Shown: positions 8,721-15,625 of the stretch, piece by piece
How the letters are laid out: the number at the start of each line of letters is the position of its first letter
How positions within the stretch are numbered: position 1 is the first letter of the stretch
Source of the DNA: Micromonospora coerulea
Lineage (GTDB): Bacteria > Actinomycetota > Actinomycetes > Mycobacteriales > Micromonosporaceae
Direction of reading: 5' to 3'
Assembly: GCF_016598485.1 (NCBI RefSeq)
Contig: NZ_JAEMUW010000015.1
Location: 62,001-126,000 of the forward strand
DNA: 64,000 nucleotides
Notes under the pieces: generated by a model
What the model was told of the DNA's origin: nothing
Databases searched by the model: none
The model's input: only the letters and a program-made list of their open reading frames with translations
Position numbers and translations under genes: made by a program

Positions 8721-10160
8721 TCAGCGGCGGCCGGTGAGCAGCCCGGCCCGGGCCAGCCGGTCGTGGTAGAACGCCGGCTCGGCGCCCGGCCGCCAGGGCA
8801 GCGCCGCGACCAGCACGATCAGCGAAATCGCCAGCGAGTTCTCCATCAGCGCGCCGAACAGGCCGTCCTGGTAGTGGGAGACCTCCGGCAGTTGGTGCTC
8901 GTACGGCCAGATGGGCGAGATCACGAAGAGCAGGTAGAGCCCGATCGCGGCGATGGCGTGCCGCAGGCCGGTGAGCGCCGGGTACCAGATCGGCGGGCGG
9001 AGCGCGGTGACCCCCGGCACCCCGCCGGCCGCGGTGGTGACCCGGGGCGGGAGGCCGCGGCTCGCGTCGCGGCGGCGGACCGCCGCGTCGGCCAGCACGA
9101 TGATCGCCGGGATGACCCAGACCAGGTGGTGCGACCAGGAGATCGGGCTGATCACGTTGGCGGTGAGCCCGACCAGGGTGAACGCGGTCAGCTCGTCGCC
9201 GTCGGCCCGGGCGGCGGCCGCCCGGGAGAGCCCGAGCGCCAGCATCAGCACCGCGAAGGCCAGCCAGAGCAGGCCGGGCGTCTCGATCGAGTCGTAGAGC
9301 CGGGCCAGCAGGCCGGCGAGGGACTGGTTCGGCGTCATGTCCGCCGCGCCGACCCGCTCGGTCTGCCACAGCACGCTGCTGAAGTACGTCTGGAACTCCG
9401 TGCCGACCAGGGCGATCGTCCCCAGGGTGACGCCGACCGTCGTGCCGATGGCGGTCACCGCGGCCCGCCACTGCCGGGTGATCATCAGGTACCCGATGAA
9501 CAGCGCCGGGGTGAGCTTGACCGCGGTGGCCAGGCCGATCCCCGCGCCGGCCCAGGCGCCGCTGTAGAGGAAGCGGGCCAGCGCCGAGTCGGCGGTGTCG
9601 TGGTGCGTGCCCCGCCTCGCCCGCCAGCGCAGCCCGACCAGGTCCGCCATGATCAGTGCGAAGAGCAGCAGGTTGACCTGGCCGTAGCCGAGAGTCTCCC
9701 GGGCCGGCTCCATGGCGACCGCCATCGGGGTGGCGATGCCGACGGTGAACCAGAGCGGCCAGCCCAGCCGATCCACGATCGGGCGCAGCAGCGCGGCCAG
9801 GACCACCGCCAGCGCACCGATGCTGGCCAGCGCGTTGAGCCAGCCGGCGGCCTCGACCGGCAGCCAGGACATCGGCAGCATGACCAGCCCGGCGAAGGGC
9901 GGGTAGGTGAAACCCAGCGTCGTCGAGGGTGCGATGAAGTCGTACAGCTCGTTGCCGCTCGCCCACCACACCACGGCACCGTGGTAGATCTTCATGTCGA
10001 AGAAGTTGTACGGCCGCCCGAACGCGCCGATGGCCAGCCATGCGGCGTAGGCGACGGCGGCCACGATGCCGGCCCGTACGACTGTCCTGCGATCGATCCC
10101 ACGGGTCACGCGGTGGACTGGGGCGAGGCGGTTCAGCCGTCTACCGACGGTCGCCGGCAT
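8721..10160 (-). CDS. GT87-like mannosyltransferase, polytopic membrane protein
   Basis: About 479 residues with some ten to twelve membrane segments. The early loop contains GRPYNFFDMKIYHGAVVWW and the DF-x(n)-FTYPPFAGLVMLP segment, characteristic of actinobacterial GT87 alpha-(1->2) mannosyltransferases that use polyprenyl-phosphate mannose. A membrane-proximal Asp in the first loop is the catalytic residue in studied relatives. The start is set at the ATG at 10160 (MPATVGRRLN), preceded by GGGGGTGG. A reading frame open to 10274 has no support. Likely role: lipomannan or PIM branching or extension on the outer membrane face. Confidence 0.7.
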   Translation of the reverse strand: MPATVGRRLNRLAPVHRVTRGIDRRTVVRAGIVAAVAYAAWLAIGAFGRPYNFFDMKIYHGAVVWWASGNELYDFIAPSTTLGFTYPPFAGLVMLPMSWLPVEAAGWLNALASIGALAVVLAALLRPIVDRLGWPLWFTVGIATPMAVAMEPARETLGYGQVNLLLFALIMADLVGLRWRARRGTHHDTADSALARFLYSGAWAGAGIGLATAVKLTPALFIGYLMITRQWRAAVTAIGTTVGVTLGTIALVGTEFQTYFSSVLWQTERVGAADMTPNQSLAGLLARLYDSIETPGLLWLAFAVLMLALGLSRAAAARADGDELTAFTLVGLTANVISPISWSHHLVWVIPAIIVLADAAVRRRDASRGLPPRVTTAAGGVPGVTALRPPIWYPALTGLRHAIAAIGLYLLFVISPIWPYEHQLPEVSHYQDGLFGALMENSLAISLIVLVAALPWRPGAEPAFYHDRLARAGLLTGRR

Positions 10161-10364
10161 GGCGTGGCCACCCCCGTACCAAGGTCGTCCTACCCGTCCA
10201 GGTCCCGCACGGAGCCTAGAACGGCGCCTCACGTTGCTGCCTCCCGCGTTATGCGACCGTGTCCGATCCCACACATGTTTTTGACATTTCCACCGCGTTA
10301 ACGGGTGTCTGGTGGTTCAGGTGATTCGCGGCCTTGCGGGGGGTGGTGGCCGTATTGATGCAGG

Positions 10365-10913
10365 TCAGCCGGGGATTCGGCGGGCGGTGGCCGCCGAGCG
10401 TACGGCGATCTTCGCCTCCCGGCGCGCGGTCCGGACGGCCCGCTGCACGGATCGTCGGGAGTGGCCGATCCGATGGCCGGCGCGCCAGCGCATCCCGGGC
10501 TTCCCCTCGGTGTCGGCCGCCGCCAGCAGCAGCCCGCCGAAGAGCCCGAGGTTCTTCAGGAAGTGGACCTGGTTGTTGTTTTGCGCCGCCGGGTCGTCGT
10601 TGTTCCAGAAGGGATGCCCGGCCGCCGTTGCCGGCACCAGGGTCCCGGCGAGGATCAGCGCGGCCGGACGGGTGAACTTGCCGGTGGCCAGCATCAGTCC
10701 GCCGATGAGCTGGGTGGCCGCGTTGGCCCGGACCAGCGTCTCGGCGTCGGTGGGGAACCGGGAGTGGACGTTCTTCTGGATCAGCGGGGCGACCCGGTCG
10801 GTCAGCGGCTTGGCGGCCGGGACCAGGCGACCGGGGTTCTGGAGGTTGCGGACGCCGCTGACCACGAAGATTCCGCTCAACATGACACGGGCGAGGGAGC
10901 GCACGGGTTTCAT
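10365..10913 (-). CDS. DoxX family membrane protein
   Basis: A 182-residue protein with four predicted helices and the DoxX pattern: RVMLSGIFVVSGVRNLQNP at the N terminus, ANAATQLIGGLMLATGKFTRPAALILAGTL in the middle, and FLKNLGLFGGLLLAAADTEG near the end. A basic tail of about 45 residues, rich in Arg, follows. DoxX proteins are small quinone-linked or redox-linked membrane proteins; in mycobacteria a DoxX protein works with superoxide dismutase and a thiosulfate sulfurtransferase. No such partner is adjacent here, so the role is open. A TATGAC hexamer lies just upstream of the ATG. Confidence 0.8.
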   Translation of the reverse strand: MKPVRSLARVMLSGIFVVSGVRNLQNPGRLVPAAKPLTDRVAPLIQKNVHSRFPTDAETLVRANAATQLIGGLMLATGKFTRPAALILAGTLVPATAAGHPFWNNDDPAAQNNNQVHFLKNLGLFGGLLLAAADTEGKPGMRWRAGHRIGHSRRSVQRAVRTARREAKIAVRSAATARRIPG

Positions 10914-11046
10914 GGATCAGTCATACCCCGTGTCGGGGGCCGCTATCCCGGCAACACCCGAAAGGGATCGGCCGGCATGGACCTCCAGCACTACGTGCGG
11001 CACAGCGAATTCCAGCGACCGTCGCGGATGGACGTCTTTGGCCGGG

Positions 11047-11052
11047 TAAGGT
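11047..11052 (+). promoter_or_regulatory. -10 element, leaderless GNAT gene
   Basis: TAAGGT stands 7 bases before the GTG at 11060. No ribosome site precedes that GTG, so a leaderless transcript is likely. Confidence 0.55.
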
Positions 11053-11059
11053 CGCGCGG

Positions 11060-11605
11060 GTGACGACCCTGCGGCTGCGGCCCGAAGACCCGGCGGACGA
11101 GGCGCCGGTCGCCCAGGTGCTGGCGGCCGCCTTCGCGCGGCCCGACGTCGCCACCCCGCCCGAGGTGGGGCTGGTCGACGACCTTCGGCACAGCGAGGCC
11201 TGGCTTCCGCCGCTGGCCATGGTCGCCGAGTACGGCGGCGAGGTGGTCGGGTACGCACTGCTGACCCGGGTGCAGGTCCGGTCGGACGGTGGCGCGGCGC
11301 CGGCGCTGGCGCTCGGCCCGGTGGCGGTCGCGAAGCACCGGCAGCGGGTGGGGCACGGCACGGCGGTGGTACAGGCGGCGCTGGACGCCGCGACCGAGTT
11401 GGGCGAGCGGCTGGTGGTGGTGCTCGGTGACCCGGCCTTCTACCGCCGCTTCGGCTTCGAACGGGCCGACCGGATGGGGCTGACCAGCCCCTGGTCGGGG
11501 CTCGGGGAGCCGTGGCAGGCGCTGGTCCTGCCCCCGTCGGCCAGCGGCGACGCCCCGCCGCCGCGCGGCGAGGTGGTCTTCCCGCCACCGTGGTCGAAGG
11601 TCTGA
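11060..11605 (+). CDS. GNAT family N-acetyltransferase
   Basis: A 181-residue acetyltransferase of the GNAT fold. Visible parts are the N-terminal strand TLRLRPEDPADEAPVAQVLAAAF, the central LALGPVAVAKHRQRVGHGTAVVQAAL, which contains the acetyl-CoA pyrophosphate-binding loop (Q-R-x-G-x-G form), and LVVVLGDPAFYRRFGFERAD, typical of the COG3153 subgroup. The acceptor substrate cannot be predicted. The gene stands alone: DoxX is divergent upstream and the AAA ATPase gene converges with only 13 bases between the stops. The GTG start agrees with the TAAGGT -10 element 7 bases upstream. Confidence 0.85.
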   Translation: MTTLRLRPEDPADEAPVAQVLAAAFARPDVATPPEVGLVDDLRHSEAWLPPLAMVAEYGGEVVGYALLTRVQVRSDGGAAPALALGPVAVAKHRQRVGHGTAVVQAALDAATELGERLVVVLGDPAFYRRFGFERADRMGLTSPWSGLGEPWQALVLPPSASGDAPPPRGEVVFPPPWSKV

Positions 11606-11618
11606 GCCGCCCCGCCGG

Positions 11619-12854
11619 TCAGGCCGGCTGAGTGCGCAGGTACCGGCCGAAGTGCGGGACGGTGAAGGCGACCGTGCCCCGCTCCCCGGAGTAGATCAGC
11701 CCCTTCTTGATCAGCGCGTCGCGGGCCGGGGAGAGGCTCGCCGGCTTGCGGCCGAGCGAGCGGGCGATCTCCGCGGTGGGCACCGCCGCGTCCATGTCGT
11801 CGCGTCCGCTCTCCTCCCCCTCGATCAGGGAGAGGCTCGCCATTGCCCGCATGTACTCGCGCTCGGCGGGGGTGGCCCGCTCGAACCGGGAGCCGAAGAA
11901 GCCGACCGCCAGCTCGGCCTCCGCCTCCGGGGCGGCCACCCGGACGTCGGCGGCGGTGATCGGCGAGCGGGGGGCATGGTCCCAGGTGGCCTTGCCGTAC
12001 GCCTGGACGAAGTAGGGGTAGCCGCCCGACTTCTCGTAGAGCAGATCGAGCGCCTTCTGCTCGTACTCGACCTCCTCGCGCTCGGCCGGCGCGCAGAGCG
12101 CCTGGTCGGCGGCGATCCGGTCCAGCCGGTCGATCCGCTGGTAGCGGAAGAGCCGTTCGGAGTACGACTTGGCGGCGCTCAGCACGGCGGGCAGGTGCGG
12201 CAGCCCGGCGCCGACCACGATCAGCGGCGCGCCGAGCTGCGACAGCTCGTGGCAGGCGGCGCAGAGCGCGGAGACGTCCTCCGCGCCGAGGTCCTGCATC
12301 TCGTCGATGAAGATGGCGATCCCGGTGCCCACGTCGGTGGCCACCGCCGCGGCGTCGGTGAGCAGCTCGACCAGGTCGATCTCGATGTCGCCGGAGTCGG
12401 CCCGGCCGCTGCTGGCTGGTACGTCGATGCCCGGCTGCCAGCGGTCGCGCAGCTTCGGCGCGGTGGCGCCGCGACCGGCCGGCGCGGAGCGCTGGGCGAA
12501 CGCCTTCAGCACGCCGAGGAACCCGTCGATCCGGTCCGGCGCGCGGTGCCGGGGGGCGAGCTCGCGGACCGCCATGTGCAGGGCGGCGGCGACCGGCCGG
12601 CGCAGCGACTGGTCCGGGCGGGCCTCGATCTTGCCGGTGCCCCAGAGGTGGTTGATCGCCTCCGAGCGCAGCGTGTTGAGCAGGACCGTCTTGCCGACGC
12701 CGCGCAGGCCGGTGAGCATCAGGCTGCGCTCCGGGCGGCCCCGGGCGATGCGTTCCAGCACGACGTCGAAGACGTCCAGCTCCCGCCCCCGCCCGGCGAG
12801 CTCGGGCGGGCGCTGGCCGGCGCCCGGGGCGTACGGGTTGCGGACCGGATCCAC
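11619..12854 (-). CDS. AAA ATPase with C-terminal winged helix
   Basis: About 411 residues. The N-terminal P-loop domain has Walker A GLRGVGKT (~49-56) and Walker B IAIFIDEMQDL (~175-185). The C-terminal ~80 residues look like a winged helix-turn-helix (PTAEIARSLGRKPASLSPARDALIKKGLI, split here by position only). The layout recalls the Orc1/Cdc6-like and STAND-type ATPases that bind DNA through the winged helix. I chose the GTG at 12854 because a GATAAT hexamer lies 9 bases upstream and a palindrome covers the -35 area. An ATG at 12896 would add 14 residues and put the palindrome inside the gene. Function is unknown; a duplicated operator-like site upstream suggests regulation, perhaps by itself. 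Confidence 0.75.
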   Translation of the reverse strand: MDPVRNPYAPGAGQRPPELAGRGRELDVFDVVLERIARGRPERSLMLTGLRGVGKTVLLNTLRSEAINHLWGTGKIEARPDQSLRRPVAAALHMAVRELAPRHRAPDRIDGFLGVLKAFAQRSAPAGRGATAPKLRDRWQPGIDVPASSGRADSGDIEIDLVELLTDAAAVATDVGTGIAIFIDEMQDLGAEDVSALCAACHELSQLGAPLIVVGAGLPHLPAVLSAAKSYSERLFRYQRIDRLDRIAADQALCAPAEREEVEYEQKALDLLYEKSGGYPYFVQAYGKATWDHAPRSPITAADVRVAAPEAEAELAVGFFGSRFERATPAEREYMRAMASLSLIEGEESGRDDMDAAVPTAEIARSLGRKPASLSPARDALIKKGLIYSGERGTVAFTVPHFGRYLRTQPA

Positions 12855-12863
12855 GCATCGCAC

Positions 12864-12869
12864 ATTATC
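12864..12869 (-). promoter_or_regulatory. -10 element of the AAA ATPase gene
   Basis: GATAAT on the minus strand lies 9 bases before the GTG at 12854. The palindrome at 12876-12893 would fall on the -35 and spacer region of this promoter. Confidence 0.5.
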
Positions 12870-12893
12870 GGGCCGTCTAGCTGCGGGGCTAGA
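12870..12893. promoter_or_regulatory. Interrupted palindrome, copy 1 (operator-like)
   Basis: GGGCCG followed by TCTAGC-TGCGGG-GCTAGA. The 6-bp arms are a perfect inverted repeat around a 6-base spacer. The same 18 conserved bases recur at 12943-12966. CTAG is rare in this GC-rich DNA, which makes chance duplication unlikely. Confidence 0.6.
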
Positions 12894-12936
12894 CATGCAT
12901 AGATGGGGCTACCGGCGTGTCGGCGTCGTCGAGATG

Positions 12937-12978
12937 AAACTAGGGCCGTCTAGCCAAAATGCTAGATAGCCCTAGTTT
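12937..12978. promoter_or_regulatory. 42-bp nested palindrome containing copy 2 (12943-12966)
   Basis: Outer arms AAACTAGGGC (12937-12946) and GCCCTAGTTT (12969-12978) are perfect 10-bp complements. Inside them sit TCTAGC-CAAAAT-GCTAGA (12949-12966), the second copy of the motif in front of the AAA gene, with 2-base internal bulges. It lies just past the stop of the minus-strand LppU-type gene, so it may act as that gene's terminator, as an operator, or as both. Confidence 0.6.
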
Positions 12979-12993
12979 TGCCTACCGGTGGAA

Positions 12994-13800
12994 TCAGCGC
13001 TGCTTGAGGCAGAGCACGAAGTCCAGGGTGTCCAGCTCGCTGTCGAAGAAGTACCAGTTGGTGTAGCCGGCCACCTTGGCGCACTTCGCCTTGGCGTCCT
13101 TCTCCCCGCTGGTGGCGCCGTCGAAGCGGCGCAACACCTGGTACGTCTTCGCGCCGCACTCGCTGATCAGCAGCTTGGGCTTGCCGCCGGCCGGGCCCTC
13201 GTTGCGGACGCACTGCCCCACCTTGACGAACCGGGGATCCGCCGAGGACGCGGGCGCCGGCGCCGTGGTCGCCGGGACCCGGGCGGCCGCCCCGCCGGAC
13301 GGCTCGGGGGCCGGGGCGGCGGGCTGGGTCGGCCCGGCCGTCGGGGCCGGGTCGTCCCGGCCGAGCAGGTAGAGGGTGGCCGCGCCGCCGAGCACCAGTA
13401 CCGCCAGCACGGCCAGCACCGCGATCAGCGGACCCTTACCGCGCTTGGGGGGCGGCGGATCGGCGTACGGCTGACCGTCGCCGCCGCCGTACGGCCCGGC
13501 CGGCGGGTAACCGGGCTGCCCGGCCGGCGGGTACCCCCGGTCCGGCGGGTACCCCTGGTCCGGCGGGTACCCCTGTGCGGGCGGGTATGGCTGGTAACCC
13601 GGCGTGGAGGCCGGCTGCGGGGCGGGCGGGCCCGCCCAACCCGTTCCCGCCGTCGGCTGGTACCGCTGGGTGGGCGGCTCGCCCCAGCCACCGGGCTGCG
13701 CGTCGTACCGTGGGTCGGCCGGCGGAGCGTAGGCGTCGTCGGGCCGCCGCCCACCCCACGGCTCCGAGGAGCCGCCGACCGGTGGTCCGAAGTTCGTCAT
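12994..13800 (-). CDS. LppU/SCO3897-type membrane-anchored protein
   Basis: 268 residues in three parts. The cytosolic N-terminal ~125 residues are rich in Pro, Gly and Tyr, with imperfect YPPDQG / YPPDRG / YPPAGQ hexamer repeats. One membrane helix follows (LIAVLAVLAVLVLGGAATLYLL). Outside are a Pro/Ala linker and a ~90-residue domain with four Cys (VGQCVRN, LISECGAK, KAKCAKV, FVLCLKQR) that match the LppU/SCO3897 family; two disulfides are likely. Family function is unknown. The ATG at 13800 has an excellent AGGAGGG site. The frame is open further upstream without support. Confidence 0.8.
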   Translation of the reverse strand: MTNFGPPVGGSSEPWGGRRPDDAYAPPADPRYDAQPGGWGEPPTQRYQPTAGTGWAGPPAPQPASTPGYQPYPPAQGYPPDQGYPPDRGYPPAGQPGYPPAGPYGGGDGQPYADPPPPKRGKGPLIAVLAVLAVLVLGGAATLYLLGRDDPAPTAGPTQPAAPAPEPSGGAAARVPATTAPAPASSADPRFVKVGQCVRNEGPAGGKPKLLISECGAKTYQVLRRFDGATSGEKDAKAKCAKVAGYTNWYFFDSELDTLDFVLCLKQR

Positions 13801-13870
13801 GAACGCCCTCCTGCGTGCGCCAGTGTGAGAGGCCGGCCACCAACGGGGGACGCCGACGCCGTGGTCACCG

Positions 13871-13876
13871 TAGCGT
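13871..13876 (+). promoter_or_regulatory. -10 element of the EamA gene
   Basis: TAGCGT lies 9 bases upstream of the ATG at 13886. No ribosome site is visible, so the transcript is probably leaderless or nearly so. Confidence 0.45.
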
Positions 13877-13885
13877 GGTCCACCG

Positions 13886-14926
13886 ATGAGCTCACGCCCA
13901 GCAAGTGCGACGCCGACCGGCCCCGGCCTCACCCCGCCCACCACGCCGGCCGGTCCGGGCCGCGCCGACCACTCCGTGAACCCGGCCCGACCTGCGCTGA
14001 TCTGGACCGCGCTGATCCTGGTGTACGTGCTGTGGGGCTCCACCTACCTGGGCATCCGGGTCGCCGTCGAGTCGCTGCCGTCGCTCACCTCTGCGGCCGC
14101 CCGGTTCGCCGCCGCCGCCCTCGTGCTGGCGGCCGTGCTCCGGCTCCGGCGCGGTCCCGGCGCGCTCCGCGTGGACCGCCGGCAACTCGGCTCGGCCGCC
14201 CTGGTCGGGGTGCTCCTGCTGGCTGGCGGCAACGGCCTGGTGGTGCTCGCCGAGTCCGGTCCGGCCGGCGTCGCGGTCCCCTCCGGCATCGCCGCGCTGC
14301 TGGTGGCGACCGTCCCGCTGCTGGTGGTGTTGCTCCGGACGCTCGGCGGCGACCGGCCCGGGCGCTGGACCTTCGCCGGGGTGACCGTGGGCTTCGTCGG
14401 CCTGGTCCTGCTGGTGCTGCCCACCGGCGGCTCGCGGGCCGTACCGCTGGCCGGGGCGCTCACCGTGGTCGTGGCGGCCACCTGCTGGTCCGTCGGGTCG
14501 TACCTCTCCGGACGGCTCCGGATGCCGGCCGACCCCTTCGTGGCCACCGTCTACGAGATGGTCGCCGGCGCGGTGGCGCTCGCCGTGGCCGGCGCGGCCC
14601 GGGGCGAGTGGCGCGGCTTCTCCCCGGCCGAGGTGACCGGCCGTTCCTGGGCGGCGCTGGCGTACCTGATGGTCGCCGGCTCGCTGGTCGCCTTCACCGC
14701 GTACGTCTGGCTGCTGCACCACGCGCCGATCTCTCTGGTCTCCACGTACGCGTACGTAAATCCGGCGGTCGCGGTGGCGCTCGGCGCGCTGCTCGCGGCC
14801 GAGCCGGTCACCGCCCGGGTGCTGCTCGGCGGCGCGGTGATCGTCGCCGGGGTGGCGCTGGTGGTGACCACCGAACGACCGCGCCGCCCGGTGGACGGGA
14901 CAGCCGTGCCGCCGGCCCGCCGGTAA
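13886..14926 (+). CDS. EamA/DMT superfamily transporter
   Basis: A 346-residue member of the drug/metabolite transporter superfamily with ten predicted helices arranged as two EamA repeats. The first repeat shows the hallmark ILVYVLWGSTYLGIRVAVESLP, and the second ends in STYAYVNPAVAVALGALLAAEPVTARVLLGGAVIVAGVAL, typical of RhaT/YedA-like exporters. The ~35 N-terminal residues are Pro/Thr-rich and probably cytosolic. The substrate is unknown (amino acids or other metabolites in relatives). It is divergent from the LppU-type gene with an 85-base gap. The prepilin peptidase gene begins 11 bases downstream. Confidence 0.88.
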   Translation: MSSRPASATPTGPGLTPPTTPAGPGRADHSVNPARPALIWTALILVYVLWGSTYLGIRVAVESLPSLTSAAARFAAAALVLAAVLRLRRGPGALRVDRRQLGSAALVGVLLLAGGNGLVVLAESGPAGVAVPSGIAALLVATVPLLVVLLRTLGGDRPGRWTFAGVTVGFVGLVLLVLPTGGSRAVPLAGALTVVVAATCWSVGSYLSGRLRMPADPFVATVYEMVAGAVALAVAGAARGEWRGFSPAEVTGRSWAALAYLMVAGSLVAFTAYVWLLHHAPISLVSTYAYVNPAVAVALGALLAAEPVTARVLLGGAVIVAGVALVVTTERPRRPVDGTAVPPARR

Positions 14927-14929
14927 CCT
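14924..14929 (+). promoter_or_regulatory. -10 element of the prepilin peptidase gene
   Basis: TAACCT overlaps the TAA stop of the EamA gene and lies 8 bases before the GTG at 14938. This suggests an independent leaderless transcript. Confidence 0.45.
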
Positions 14930-14937
14930 CCGGCCCT

Positions 14938-15582
14938 GTGTCCGCCGGGCTGGTGAGCTGCGTGGCGCTGCTCGGCGCGCTGACCGGTTCGGTCGCTCCC
15001 GTGGTCGCGCGCCGCTTCGTGACCGCCTCGCGCCCGCCGGCCCGCACCCCGCCGGACGGGTCCACCGCCGGATTGGCACTGCTCGGCGCGCTGCTCTTCG
15101 GTGGTCTCGCCGCGACCCGCGACGCCGACCCGGCGCTGCCGGCGTACCTGCTGGTGGGGGCCGTCGGGCTGGTGCTCGCCCTGGTGGACCTGGCCTGCCT
15201 GCGACTGCCGGACCGGCTGGTCGGGGCGGCCGCACTCGGTGGCGGCCTGGGGCTGGCCGGGGCGGCACTCGCCGCCGGCACCCCGGCGCGGCTGCTCGGC
15301 GTACTCGCCGGGGCGGGCCTCTCCTTCGCCGGGTACGTGGTGCTGGCGCTGCTGCCCGGCTCGCGGCTCGGCTTCGGCGACGTCAAGCTCGCCGCCGCGC
15401 TTGGACTGCCGCTGGGCTGGCTGGGCTGGCCGTCGCTCGGGCTCGGTCTGCTCCTGCCGCACCTGCTCAACGGAGTGCTGGTGCTCGCCCTGCTGGCCAC
15501 CGGCCGGGTACGTCGCGACACCGCCCTCCCGTTCGGCCCGGCGCTGCTCGTCGGCGCCTGGCTGGCGGTGCTGCTCGCCTGA
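14938..15582 (+). CDS. A24 family prepilin peptidase
   Basis: A 214-residue polytopic membrane aspartic protease. The two catalytic Asp sites of type IV prepilin peptidases are visible: LVDLACLRLPDRL after the third helix, and SRLGFGDVKLAAALG (GxGD motif). It is short and lacks the N-terminal Cys-rich methyltransferase domain of PilD, as in FppA/TadV-type peptidases. Its substrates would be Flp or type IV pilin precursors, but no pilin or tad genes occur in this window. The GTG at 14938 follows a TAACCT hexamer. Confidence 0.88.
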   Translation: MSAGLVSCVALLGALTGSVAPVVARRFVTASRPPARTPPDGSTAGLALLGALLFGGLAATRDADPALPAYLLVGAVGLVLALVDLACLRLPDRLVGAAALGGGLGLAGAALAAGTPARLLGVLAGAGLSFAGYVVLALLPGSRLGFGDVKLAAALGLPLGWLGWPSLGLGLLLPHLLNGVLVLALLATGRVRRDTALPFGPALLVGAWLAVLLA

Positions 15583-15625
15583 CCCACCGACCCGGCCGGT
15601 TCACCGGCGCGAGCGGTCACGGCCG

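Noticed and set aside
8763..10301. Open frame of about 512 codons on the + strand
   Set aside because: Antisense shadow of the GT87-like membrane gene: Gln/Asp/Gly-rich composition and no family likeness.
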